DNA of 64,000 nt from Bacteroidota bacterium (GTDB lineage Bacteria > Bacteroidota > Bacteroidia > NS11-12g > UBA9320), in contig CANIKO010000004.1 in the NCBI GenBank assembly GCA_947468275.1, forward strand, positions 62,001 to 126,000. The letters are read 5' to 3'. Made by a program: the position numbers and the translations under genes. The notes beneath the pieces are model-generated. The model was not told where the DNA came from. It was given only the letters and a program-made list of their open reading frames with translations, and searched no databases. This document shows, in pieces, positions 35,391-43,822 of the stretch. Numbering within the stretch: the stretch's first letter is position 1; each line of letters begins with the position of its first letter.

Positions 35391-36099
35391 ATTTTTTGAT
35401 AATACCCTACCGAAACAAAGGGCTTAATATTTATTTGAGTGATGCGTAAATGAAAATCAAAAACCAATGCACCATAGGCCGATTTAATCCGAAACTGGAT
35501 ACTTTGATATAACACTAATTTTTCGTTGGGATATTTTAATAAACCCGGGTACTTGCCATAACTGGCTCCTATTTTATGTCGAAGCACAAAATGCAATTTG
35601 TTTAAATCACCTCGTAACAAAATGCTATTATTTATACCTAGCCCTATAGTTCCCAATACTTCTTGAACCGTGCCGGTTTGGTTGGGAATAGTGCCTGTAG
35701 CCAATGAAAAAAAATCAGAGTAATAAACGATGTTTTTTGAAGGAGTTCTTCTAATGAGTAGTGGAGTTGACGTAATCAAAGATAAATTACCAAACCCATT
35801 TACCAAGGTGCTAAAACTTAAATTGGTATCATTTTTTGTAGTGGCAATGCCTGAATACACTTGCACCAAAGTAGTGCCAATAAAATCATAAACCGGTGGT
35901 GTTTGCACTGAGGCAGCCATTGGCTGCGGGGTATAATTAAGCCTTAGATTTTTTTGTTGATGGTATCGCGCCAGTAATTCTGTGAGCCTACAAAGTTTAA
36001 TTTTGAATTATGTTTTTTTGAACTATCATATTTATTTTGGTCAATGATTTGAGAGAATGAATTGAAATTTAAGGATAACCCTAATAAAATTAATAATTT
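35387..36099 (-). pseudogene. decayed outer-membrane protein gene, start lost and one frameshift
   Basis: The intact 3' part (35387-35920 on its own gives 177 residues: IGTTLVQVYSGIATTKND, LFVLR-like strands, FVSVGYYQKI) lacks a signal peptide. Upstream, another frame from 36099 reads KLLILLGLSLNFNSFSQ, a signal peptide without an ATG, then NFVGSQNYWRDTINKK, and stops. The two frames meet in a run of seven A (complement of 35949-35955). One extra A would join them as INKKNLRLNYTPQ. So the gene has lost its start and carries a homopolymer frameshift, unless both are sequence errors. It was probably an exported beta-barrel of about 235 residues. Confidence 0.6.
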
Positions 36100-36165
36100 T
36101 TAATTATTTAGGATTGGCCTTGCTTTTCATATCTAAAATTCAATTAAAAATGAACTGGTCTTAAA

Positions 36166-37341
36166 CTACTCATTTAATAACTTATTAATTTCATTTTCAA
36201 TTTGGACATTCATATCATCATAAAATCCTTGCTTAATGTATCTAATAGTGCCTTTCTTATCCAAAATTAATAATGTTGGGAAAAAACTTGTTTGAATGGG
36301 TTTGAAGTTTAAACTATTAACTAAAATTATTTCGTAGGCTATACTTTTTTTTCGAATAAAATTATTAATAATACTGGTGTCTTTGCCCGAATCTTTATTA
36401 TTTATGCCTAATACTTTAACTCCTTTTTTCGAAAATTTATTTTGAATCTCATTTAAATACGGAATTGCTTTTATGCATGGTGGACAGGACATATACCACA
36501 AATCAAGAATTGTTATTTGAGAACCAAAGTTGAATGTATCTATATTAAATGAGTTCAAATTGCTTTTACCAACAATTGATTTTAGGGTAGTTCCAATACC
36601 AATACTAACATTTTTATTATCATCAATTTTTATCAAAGAATCAATGGATACCGGAGTTCCATATTTACTACTAAAAGCTTTTATAGAGAAAGTATCTTTA
36701 GAAATACTATCAAAAAACTCCATCGAAGAAATACTCATTTCCTCATAATTGGTTATGTTTCCTAAATTTAAAAAAGATTTATAGAAGACAAGTTTATTCG
36801 TGCTTTTCTCAATTAGAAATACGCAACTTAGATATCCATTAAAGTTTGAAATTTGTCTTCTTTGAATTAATTTCAAACATCCAATACCATCAACAATTGT
36901 ATCTTTTTCAACGATAAAATAATTTAATTCATTTGAATCCACCAAAGCTGAAATAGTGCCGAAAAAAATCTCATTTAAGGCACTGCTCTCATCCACACTC
37001 CTAATCCCTAGAGAATAAGAACTTCGCTTAAATGAATTATACTGTTTTATGAAATTAATTCTTTCGATTTGATTTTTAACATATTTATCACCACAGTCTA
37101 TTTTTATATTGTAATTAATAGAAAGAGTTGAATCATGATGTATAAATTGTTGAATAACTGAACCTAATAGAATTGTGGTATCATTTTCATCATAATCTTT
37201 TCCCTTATATACAAACTGATACTTTATAACTTTTACATTCTTATAAAACAAGCCTATTTCTTTAACCATATCATCTTGAGCAGATGAATATAAATATAAG
37301 AGAATTGAAAAAATCGTTAAAATAAATTTGGTTATTTTCAT
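36166..37341 (-). CDS. exported TlpA-like thioredoxin-fold protein
   Basis: 391 residues with a signal peptide (ILTIFSILLYLYSSAQ). Residues about 22-245 are an uncharacterised beta-rich domain found before thioredoxin folds in Bacteroidota. Residues about 255-391 are a TlpA/AhpC-TSA domain with active-site CPPC (286-289) in WYMSCPPCIKAIP and the cis-proline segment FFPTLLI. It probably acts as a disulfide reductant or isomerase on envelope proteins. The gene downstream of it is the decayed barrel; the Cys-rich exported gene lies upstream, beyond a perfect palindrome, and could be a client. Confidence 0.85.
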   Translation of the reverse strand: MKITKFILTIFSILLYLYSSAQDDMVKEIGLFYKNVKVIKYQFVYKGKDYDENDTTILLGSVIQQFIHHDSTLSINYNIKIDCGDKYVKNQIERINFIKQYNSFKRSSYSLGIRSVDESSALNEIFFGTISALVDSNELNYFIVEKDTIVDGIGCLKLIQRRQISNFNGYLSCVFLIEKSTNKLVFYKSFLNLGNITNYEEMSISSMEFFDSISKDTFSIKAFSSKYGTPVSIDSLIKIDDNKNVSIGIGTTLKSIVGKSNLNSFNIDTFNFGSQITILDLWYMSCPPCIKAIPYLNEIQNKFSKKGVKVLGINNKDSGKDTSIINNFIRKKSIAYEIILVNSLNFKPIQTSFFPTLLILDKKGTIRYIKQGFYDDMNVQIENEINKLLNE

Positions 37342-37354
37342 GATATTATTATAA

Positions 37355-37390
37355 TAGACTTAAGATTATTATACAATAATCTTAAGTCTA
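37355..37390. repeat. perfect 16-bp inverted repeat with 4-nt loop
   Basis: The arms TAGACTTAAGATTATT (37355-37370) and its exact complement (37375-37390) flank ATAC. It lies between two co-directional minus-strand genes, 13 bp before the TlpA-like start. It would form a strong hairpin despite low GC. A terminator for the Cys-rich gene or a protein-binding palindrome are both possible. Confidence 0.7.
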
Positions 37391-37400
37391 TACTTTTAAT

Positions 37401-37979
37401 TTAATTTGCAGAAACCGCTTTAAATATAACGGCTCCACTAGGATGATAATTATTTGATGTACCTTGAGAAACGCCAACAACTTTACAATATTCACAATTT
37501 TTTACATTTTCGCAAACAATAAGTACATTTATTTGAGATATACCCGTACCTAAAATGGTGCCTTTTCCTTTACAATGTCCATCCGTTTCTCCTGTAACTA
37601 CCCTATCACAGCCACAATCAACACAAAAGCTTCCTGGGCCACCATTTATTGTAGATACTAAAATATTCTCATCAATATAATAGATATAACCTGTTTGGCT
37701 TAGAATATTAAAAGTCAAGCAGGTGCTCGCTTCACTTATATTCAGTGAGTAATCTAAGGCAGGTAAATCAACGAATACTTTTGTCTCGTCACCACTTACC
37801 GATGGCCTTGAAGTTCGACTAACAGTCGCTGTATTATCAAGGTTATAGGTAATTGTTGCAATATAGGTTATTGCAGGGTTTGAAGCGGATTTAGATTCAA
37901 AACTGTATGAACTTTGCGAATAAGAAAAAGATACTGACAAAATTGTAAAACATAGAATTAAAAGATTTTTTTTAAGCAT
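37401..37979 (-). CDS. cysteine-rich exported protein
   Basis: 192 residues with signal peptide (LLILCFTILSVSFSYSQ). The second half is rich in cysteines: FCVDCGCDRVV, GHCKGKG, VLIVCENVKNCEYCKVVG. These could form disulfides or bind metal. No family recognised. It lies upstream of the TlpA-like gene on the same strand, 59 bp away with a hairpin between, so thiol chemistry could link the two. That link is inference. Confidence 0.6.
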   Translation of the reverse strand: MLKKNLLILCFTILSVSFSYSQSSYSFESKSASNPAITYIATITYNLDNTATVSRTSRPSVSGDETKVFVDLPALDYSLNISEASTCLTFNILSQTGYIYYIDENILVSTINGGPGSFCVDCGCDRVVTGETDGHCKGKGTILGTGISQINVLIVCENVKNCEYCKVVGVSQGTSNNYHPSGAVIFKAVSAN

Positions 37980-38106
37980 AATTTTTATTTTTTTAAGTTG
38001 TTAATTTTTTCCCACTTTAAAAAGGTTATAGGCAGCCTTTAATTCTTTGCGTTGCAACACATCATCAAACCAAAAGGAAATTCTTAAGTAAAAAAAGGAA
38101 ATAAAG

Positions 38107-38123
38107 TTTCCAAAAATTGGAAA
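38107..38123. promoter_or_regulatory. candidate operator of the XRE regulator
   Basis: TTTCCAA (38107-38113) and TTGGAAA (38117-38123) are perfect 7-bp arms with a 3-bp spacer, 65 bp before the XRE regulator start. Autoregulation through such a site is common for XRE proteins; not proven here. Confidence 0.4.
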
Positions 38124-38188
38124 TTTTATAGAAACTAAATGGAAAATAATAGTGTACTCTTGTGTTACAATAAATTAGTAGCAGTCCT

Positions 38189-38467
38189 ATGCAGCACAAG
38201 GTATTTAATGGTGAAAGAAAGAAAATTATACTAAATAATATTAGGCTATTAAGGAAACTTAAAAACATTAAATCGGAAACCATGGCCAAGGAAATTGGAA
38301 TATCCCTCAGCGAATATTCTAAATTGGAGAATGGATTGAAGAATAATTGGGAAAAATATTGGGATAGTATAGCCACTGTTTTACAAATTACGCCTTTTGA
38401 ATTGGTATTTGAAGATTGCACAGCGTTGAACCAAAATAATAAACCTAATTTAGAATCAAAGCATTAA
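38189..38467 (+). CDS. XRE-family helix-turn-helix regulator
   Basis: 92 residues. The Cro/C1-type helix-turn-helix spans about 17-70 (IRLLRKLKNIKSETMAKEIG, SEYSKLENGLKNNWEKYWDS), followed by LQITPFELVFEDC. A similar C-terminal extension in relatives I recall continues beyond the stop used here. The next frame (38466 on) resumes with DKVVKALKEKD and helical sequence, so this gene may have lost its C-terminus by a single-base shift at 38465. Confidence 0.8.
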   Translation: MQHKVFNGERKKIILNNIRLLRKLKNIKSETMAKEIGISLSEYSKLENGLKNNWEKYWDSIATVLQITPFELVFEDCTALNQNNKPNLESKH

Positions 38468-38702
38468 TGACAAAGTTGTAAAGGCTTTGAAAGAAAAGGA
38501 TGTACTAAAGGATGAATTATTGTTAGCTTATAAATTGAATGCTGAGTATTGGAAAGGCAAATATGAACGAGCCAAAATTAGATTAGAAAAGGCAGAAGGA
38601 AGAATTATAGAACTTATTAATAAGCACTTTCAAATTTCTGAATCTATTACATTTGAAAATAGCCTAAGCCTTGCTAATGTAGGGGGGGGGGACTTCGCTT
38701 GA
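38466..38702 (+). pseudogene. coiled-coil tail, probably detached from the XRE regulator
   Basis: The open frame reads DKVVKALKEKDVLKDELLLA, then LNAEYWKGKYERAKIRLEKA, a charged helix suitable for a coiled coil. It has no ATG; the first usual start is TTG at 38487. Removing the T at 38465 would fuse it in frame to the regulator (ESKH then NDKVVKAL). Near its end it runs through ten G (38682-38691) encoding GGG. Either a frameshifted C-terminus or a translationally coupled small protein. Confidence 0.45.
38682..38691. repeat. ten-G mononucleotide run
   Basis: Ten consecutive G in AT-rich sequence, four codons before the stop of the coiled-coil frame. Changing its length by one would alter the C-terminus: one register ends at once after TSLE, the other adds about 16 codons. 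It lies about 140 bp before the broken barrel gene at 38831. Confidence 0.85.
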
Positions 38703-38830
38703 ATAAAAATAAACTATTACTCTTAATGAACTAGCCCATGCTTACAAACTCAAACAAACTAGGGAAATAGCTTCCGCTAGATTTTATAAAATGTATTTTA
38801 ATATTACATTTGTTAAGAGGGTTTAAAAAA

Positions 38831-39529
38831 ATGAATAAAAGGGCAATTTTTTCAGTACTTATTTTTTGTTGTTCCTTTATAAATTTAATGGCTGTTGAAA
38901 TAACCTCCATAAAAACAACGCATGTAACTGAAACAAAACCCAAGGGAGAAAGATGTTTTGGGCTCGGTGCTCAAGCTACCTCATTATCATTAATAGGTAC
39001 TGGAACTACATTTGGAATCGGTGCCAATGGATTGTTTTCGGCCACCGGAAAAAAACAGGCATATTTTGTAGATTTCAACTGCTATTTTCCTTGCCATAGC
39101 CAAAAGAAAGAGGTTCTTTATTACATAGGTACTTTGCCCGACCAATTTCAAAAAAAAATCAATGTGGATTACAAAATATAAGGCAAAAGCGGAATATTAG
39201 GATACCGCATCTATTTTTTAAAAGATTTGGTGGATGATGGCTTTAAGATTTATATGCAGGCTTTTGCAGGGTTGCAATTTGTGAATGTAAGCAGTACATC
39301 CAAAAGTTATAATAAACAGGACTACACACCACAATATGCACCGGCATACACGGCTTCTACATTGATATTAGGCGGAGGCATTGGAGGAGAATACTCATTG
39401 GGCGCTCAATTGAATGTTTTTGGCAACATGAACCTCAATCTTCCCGTTTATAATGTTGGGGTAATAAAGGTAGATGTGGATGTACCGACTGCGATGAAGT
39501 TTAATTTAGGAAAAAAGTTTCGATTCTAA
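38831..39529 (+). pseudogene. exported beta-barrel protein gene with an in-frame stop
   Basis: From the ATG at 38831 (the frame is open to 38810) the product has a signal peptide (AIFSVLIFCCSFINLMAVE) and barrel-like strands up to KINVDYKI, then TAA at 39179-39181. The same frame continues without break (GKSGILGYRIYFLKD, FKIYMQAFAGLQFVNV, LGGGIGGEYSLGAQLNVFG) to a barrel-type end, NLGKKFRF, at 39529. One nonsense change therefore splits a protein of about 232 residues. The 3' half also has an ATG-less start region, so it is unlikely to be made separately. Confidence 0.65.
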
Positions 39530-39779
39530 ATAGTCAAACCTCAAAAAAGTAATTTTAAATTAAAAATATGTTTGATTAACTTTTTTCATCAAGGAAAAAA
39601 GTGAATAAGAGTTATAGAGGGCAAAGCCTTATAATCAAAGAATTTTTTCGCATCAAAATTTCAAGGTTTTTAATAACATTAATCAAAACCTTGCAAATAA
39701 AATTGGCCAATTTAAAAATTGTAATACCATGATTATTGGGCTGAATAAATTTTTGAGACTCGACTAAAAACAATTAATT

Positions 39780-41177
39780 TTACTCTTCTTCCTTTTTATT
39801 TAAAATAGTCAGAATAGAATCCACGCTTTGTGCAGTTTGTTTAATCAGAAATTCGTTTTCAGTAGGAGTTTTTAAAAGAACAACTTCTTGTCTACGTTTT
39901 TGGAGGTAAAATAATAGACGTTCGTTTCGTAATTCCGCATCTGTGTTTAGTTTCAGTTGTTGGGTTTTATTTATTTCAGCAATGGCTGTATCCCAAATTT
40001 TTAAGGCATCTTCAGTATTATAATTAGGCTTGGCTTCCATGGCCATGGCACTTTTTTCAGCAGTGCTAACTTTGTCCAATATCTTTTCGTAGGCTGTAAA
40101 TGGGTCAGGAAGTTTTTGGTTAATAACAAAACCCGAAGCTACGATTAAAACCGTAGGAAGTACAAATGAAAAGATATTTATAAACTTGCTTAATGGATAT
40201 TTATAGTGCCAAGCATACAAATAACCACAAATCAATCCCGCTGTTAATCCACCGATATGGCCAGCATTATCAATCATTGCAGAAGTGCCAATCAGTAAAT
40301 TGAGAAGAATCATGGGTACAATACTTTGCAGCATAGATTTTCGGAACCCTTTTTCTAAAATATTGGTAGTGAGTAATGCCAAAAATAAACCAAACATTCC
40401 AAAAATTGCTCCTGAAGCACCGGCACTTGGCGTGGCATAATGAAATACTATACTGTTTAAACTTCCTGCTAATCCTGCAATGGTATATGCAAATGCAAAC
40501 CGCCAGCTACCTATCATTCGTTCCAAAAATACACCGATATTATAAAGTGCCCACATGTTGAACAAAATATGAATAATGCCAATATGAATAAAGCAGCAGG
40601 TAATTAACCGCCACCATTCGCCTTGCAAAACCGATGACCTGAAGTTGGCTCCCCATTTCATAATATCAGCTGTATCGGGCGACATAAAACTAACGCCGGT
40701 AATCACCATGGCTGCAAAAACCAAAACATTTAAAAGAATAATAGCCGGTGTAACCCTAAAGTTTTTATTAAAACTAAATACAGTGCTTGCAATTGAATAT
40801 TTTGAACTTTTAGTTGCAACCTCCTCCTCATTTTGAAGTGGGTTATCCATAAAATAATGGTGCTTCAGGTTTCTCACTTGATTGTCGAACGAAGCTGAAG
40901 CCACAAATTTATTTAAGTTATCGGCAAATGAATCGACAATAAACTGATTGGCTTGTTCCGCTAAATCAGAGTCACACGATATTGTCACCTCATATTTTGA
41001 AACGGATATTTTGAGTTGCGCCGTTTGATTAGCAACCGTTTCTTTTTCAGCATTAAGAAACTCTGAATTATAATTTTTAATTAGCCAATTTTCATTTTGT
41101 AAAATAGCCAAAGAAGCGGCTATCAGCTCAGGCGAATCAATGTTTTCAAAATCGGCTTGGATAGAGTAGGAGGGCAT
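39780..41177 (-). CDS. rhomboid-family intramembrane serine protease
   Basis: 465 residues. The N-terminal about 130 residues form a cytosolic domain of unknown role, seen in Bacteroidota rhomboids. The membrane core (about 143-345) has the catalytic serine in GASGAIFG (Ser255), the catalytic histidine in NAGHIGG (His307) and the oxyanion-side asparagine in HILFNMWAL (Asn207). A C-terminal helical, charged tail (about 355-465) follows. It cleaves membrane proteins within the bilayer; the client is unknown. A single gene with its own spacing on both sides. Confidence 0.92.
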   Translation of the reverse strand: MPSYSIQADFENIDSPELIAASLAILQNENWLIKNYNSEFLNAEKETVANQTAQLKISVSKYEVTISCDSDLAEQANQFIVDSFADNLNKFVASASFDNQVRNLKHHYFMDNPLQNEEEVATKSSKYSIASTVFSFNKNFRVTPAIILLNVLVFAAMVITGVSFMSPDTADIMKWGANFRSSVLQGEWWRLITCCFIHIGIIHILFNMWALYNIGVFLERMIGSWRFAFAYTIAGLAGSLNSIVFHYATPSAGASGAIFGMFGLFLALLTTNILEKGFRKSMLQSIVPMILLNLLIGTSAMIDNAGHIGGLTAGLICGYLYAWHYKYPLSKFINIFSFVLPTVLIVASGFVINQKLPDPFTAYEKILDKVSTAEKSAMAMEAKPNYNTEDALKIWDTAIAEINKTQQLKLNTDAELRNERLLFYLQKRRQEVVLLKTPTENEFLIKQTAQSVDSILTILNKKEEE

Positions 41178-41224
41178 TAGTTATAGATTTGGAAATTTAT
41201 CAATTTGAAAATTTGAAAATGATT

Positions 41225-41289
41225 TGTCATTCCGAGGCACGAAGAAACTCTATAGGTATATTAAGGATGCTTCCTTCGTCAGCATGACA
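41225..41289. repeat. REP-like imperfect palindrome
   Basis: The 65-bp element opens TGTCATTCCGAGG and closes GTCAGCATGACA, with complementary ends (TGTCAT/ATGACA) and internal complementary stretches (CGAAGAAA/CTTCCTTCG). Elements starting TGTCATTCCGAG and ending in ATGACA are common dispersed repeats in bacterial genomes. It stands in the gap between the rhomboid gene and clpS. Confidence 0.65.
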
Positions 41290-41303
41290 ATAATTATAAA
41301 GCC

Positions 41304-41591
41304 TTAATCCTCCAACTTAGCTGAAAGTCCTCTATCTAACAAGGCTTCACAAATGGGCTTTAAGTCATGGTATGATCCGCTTTTAACCTGACATTTTCCT
41401 TTGTAATGTACCAACAAGGCACATTGTTCGGCCTGCTCGTTCGAATGGTCACAAAGTTCAACCAAGCTATCTATAACCCAATCGAAAGTATTAACATCAT
41501 CATTATAAAGCACAATATTATAGGTTCCAATAAGGTCTTCTAACGAAATGATTTCTTCTTCTAATTCGGTATGGTTATTAGTTAAACTCAT
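41304..41591 (-). CDS. clpS: ClpS, adaptor of the Clp protease
   Basis: 95 residues. The core YNIVLYNDDVNTFDWVIDSL and the helix EQAEQCALLVHYKGKCQVKS match ClpS, which delivers N-degron proteins to ClpA/ClpC. The acidic N-terminus (LEEEIISLEDLI) fits the flexible arm that enters the unfoldase. It begins directly after the plsY stop with no gap, so it is co-transcribed with it. Confidence 0.93.
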   Translation of the reverse strand: MSLTNNHTELEEEIISLEDLIGTYNIVLYNDDVNTFDWVIDSLVELCDHSNEQAEQCALLVHYKGKCQVKSGSYHDLKPICEALLDRGLSAKLED

Positions 41592-42227
41592 TTAGGCTTT
41601 TTTTTTAAATAAATTGGCTTTATTCTCTTCACCAAACCACAGTTTTTTAATGTTTTTTTGGTGGGTCAAAACTACAATTATTATTGCAACAATGCCAAAG
41701 GCAATAAGCAAAGGTTCATCGCGTTTGAAAATAAAAATAGCAAATACAGGGAAAGCTACCGTTGCCAATATTGAACTTAATGAAACGTATCGTGTAGAAA
41801 TTAAAACTACTAAAAATAAAGCGATACATGCCAAAGCTAAGGCGTAATCAATACCTATAGCCATTCCTAAAAGTGTGGCAATGCCTTTTCCTCCTTTAAA
41901 GTTTTCATAAATTGGAAACAAATGCCCAAGTACTGCGCAAAGTCCAAAAAGCAATTGAATATTGATGTATCTGTCGGTTCCATGAACAATACTTCCTAAA
42001 AACATAACTAAACTTGCTGCGGTAACTCCTTTTAAAACATCGAGAAATAAAACAATAATACCTGTTTTACTACCCAAAACTCTAAATGTATTAGTTGCAC
42101 CAGCATTTCCAGAACCATGCTCACGAATATCAAGACCATGAAAAACACGACTTATCCAGACTGAACTAGGTAAAGAACCTAACAAATAGGATAGAATACA
42201 AAAAGAGATAATTATTAGGGTCTCCAT
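41592..42227 (-). CDS. plsY: acyl-phosphate:glycerol-3-phosphate acyltransferase PlsY
   Basis: 211 residues, five to seven membrane helices. It makes lysophosphatidate from acyl-phosphate and glycerol-3-phosphate at the inner membrane. Signature motifs are YLLGSLPSSVWIS, HGSGNAGATNTFRV and FKGGKGIATLLG. The C-terminal charged tail (FGEENKANLFKKKA) is cytosolic. First gene of a plsY-clpS unit. Confidence 0.95.
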   Translation of the reverse strand: METLIIISFCILSYLLGSLPSSVWISRVFHGLDIREHGSGNAGATNTFRVLGSKTGIIVLFLDVLKGVTAASLVMFLGSIVHGTDRYINIQLLFGLCAVLGHLFPIYENFKGGKGIATLLGMAIGIDYALALACIALFLVVLISTRYVSLSSILATVAFPVFAIFIFKRDEPLLIAFGIVAIIIVVLTHQKNIKKLWFGEENKANLFKKKA

Positions 42228-42312
42228 CTATTATTGAGCGTGCAATTTTACAATTTTTTTACTTAAAAATAATGATAGGTTAATTTTGGTATGTATTCAA
42301 AATTTTGAACCT

Positions 42313-43212
42313 TTACTTAGCGTCTAATATTACCGGTGATTTTCCATCCCCCATAATTATCATTTTAGCATTGGGTGATGTGGCCATTTCTTTATAGGCT
42401 TTTATCATTTCATACTTAATCTGATTGTCGGTTAGGCTTGTGCTTATGATTCGCTGATAATCAGCAATACCTTGAGCTTCTACGCGTTTACGTTCAGCCT
42501 CTTGTTTTTCTTTTTGCAAAACAAATTGCATTTTTTGAGCATCTTGTTCCGCATTAATTTTTGATTCAATGGTGGTTTTTACCGACTGAGGAAGAGTGAT
42601 ATTTCTAACCAAAAGTTGTTCCAACAATAATCCTCTTTTCTTAAAATCATTTTCAATACTTTTAAATATTCTTACCTGGAATTCATCCCGTTTTTTTGAA
42701 TAGAGTGAAACGGCATCGTAATACACCGCGTTATCACGGATTTTTGTTCTCGTAATTGGTCGCACAACTCTATTCGTATAATCGGCACCCAGTTTTCTGA
42801 CAATATTTGGAGCTTCGGATGGTATTACTCTATATAAAACTGTTAAATCAATAATTACTTCCAATCCATCAGCACTAAGCACTCTTATTGCATCATCGCC
42901 GGTTTGATCTCCCTCATCATGCACACCGCTCATCGTATAATTTTGGGTTTTTACATCTAATTTTTGGACTTCTAAAACCGGATTAATAAAATGCAATCCA
43001 CTTTCTAATATGTCGTTTTGAACTTTACCAAACAAAATTTTAACTCCTACCTCACCGGGATTAATTTGTTTTACACTAGAAGCAAATAAACCTGCTGAAA
43101 TAAATACAACACCTGCAATTTGAATCCCTTTACCAATCTGTGGATTAGGAATTAGTTTACCAAAGAAACTGTAAACAACGAGGGCAATTATGCCAAGGAA
43201 AATTAAAAACAT
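42313..43212 (-). CDS. prohibitin-family (SPFH/band 7) membrane protein
   Basis: 299 residues. A membrane segment near residues 20-45 is followed by the SPFH domain (about 48-240; NPGEVGVKILFGKVQNDIL, GLHFINPVLEVQKLDV, RTKIRDNAVYYDA). A Gln/Glu/Lys-rich coiled coil follows (INAEQDAQKMQFVLQ, EKQEAERKRVEAQGIADYQ). Such proteins form large ring assemblies that organise membranes and tune FtsH-type proteases. It has its own gene space and is divergent from dtd. Confidence 0.92.
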   Translation of the reverse strand: MFLIFLGIIALVVYSFFGKLIPNPQIGKGIQIAGVVFISAGLFASSVKQINPGEVGVKILFGKVQNDILESGLHFINPVLEVQKLDVKTQNYTMSGVHDEGDQTGDDAIRVLSADGLEVIIDLTVLYRVIPSEAPNIVRKLGADYTNRVVRPITRTKIRDNAVYYDAVSLYSKKRDEFQVRIFKSIENDFKKRGLLLEQLLVRNITLPQSVKTTIESKINAEQDAQKMQFVLQKEKQEAERKRVEAQGIADYQRIISTSLTDNQIKYEMIKAYKEMATSPNAKMIIMGDGKSPVILDAK

Positions 43213-43279
43213 AGCTTTTTTTATTTGTTTACAATATTAATCGTATTGAAATAAGATAATCATTTATTTTCGACCGATT

Positions 43280-43732
43280 ATGAGAATTTTAATTCAAAGA
43301 GTAAATGGAGCGTCGGTAGAAATTGATTTTAAAATCACTGCAAACATTCATAAAGGACTATTGGTACTTGTGGGCATTGAAGAAGCTGATACAATAGATG
43401 ATATTGAATGGCTTGCTAATAAAATAGTAAACCTTAGGATTTTTAATGATGAACAAGGAATTATGAACCTTTCGGTAAAAGATATTAATGGCGAAATATT
43501 AGTTGTTAGTCAGTTTACATTGCACGCCAGCACTAAAAAAGGAAATCGTCCTTCCTATATTCAAGCTGCCAGACCCGAAATAGCAATACCTCTTTATGAA
43601 AAATTTGTAAAACAACTGGAGCAACTGCTCGAAAAACCTATTGAAACCGGAACTTTTGGTGCCGATATGAAAATAGCTTTGGTAAATGATGGCCCAGTAA
43701 CTATTTGGATGGACTCGAAGAATAAGTTATAA
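43280..43732 (+). CDS. dtd: D-aminoacyl-tRNA deacylase
   Basis: 150 residues, full length. It removes D-amino acids and glycine mischarged onto tRNA. Key motifs are VSQFTLHAS (SQFTL) and NDGPVTIW near the C-terminus, which provides the cross-dimer cis Gly-Pro of the pocket. It starts MRILIQRVNGASV, the usual N-terminus. Confidence 0.96.
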   Translation: MRILIQRVNGASVEIDFKITANIHKGLLVLVGIEEADTIDDIEWLANKIVNLRIFNDEQGIMNLSVKDINGEILVVSQFTLHASTKKGNRPSYIQAARPEIAIPLYEKFVKQLEQLLEKPIETGTFGADMKIALVNDGPVTIWMDSKNKL

Positions 43733-43795
43733 GTTAAAAACTAAAAGTTATAAGTTTTTTTAACTCTCTTTTTATTTTTACTTTTAGTTTTTAAC
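43733..43795. repeat. 16-bp inverted repeat, copy of a dispersed element
   Basis: GTTAAAAACTAAAAGT (43733-43748) has its exact complement at 43780-43795. It lies between the convergent dtd and the membrane-protein gene, so it may end transcription in both directions. The 18-bp sequence GTTAAAAACTAAAAGTTA also occurs at 58152-58169, so it belongs to a dispersed short repeat. Confidence 0.65.
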
Positions 43796-43822
43796 TTTTA
43801 GTTGTTAACTCAAAACTAAAAA

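Noticed and set aside
38065-38421. 118-codon minus-strand frame with hydrophobic stretches
   Set aside because: It overlaps the XRE regulator antisense; the hydrophobic look results from A-rich codons on the other strand.
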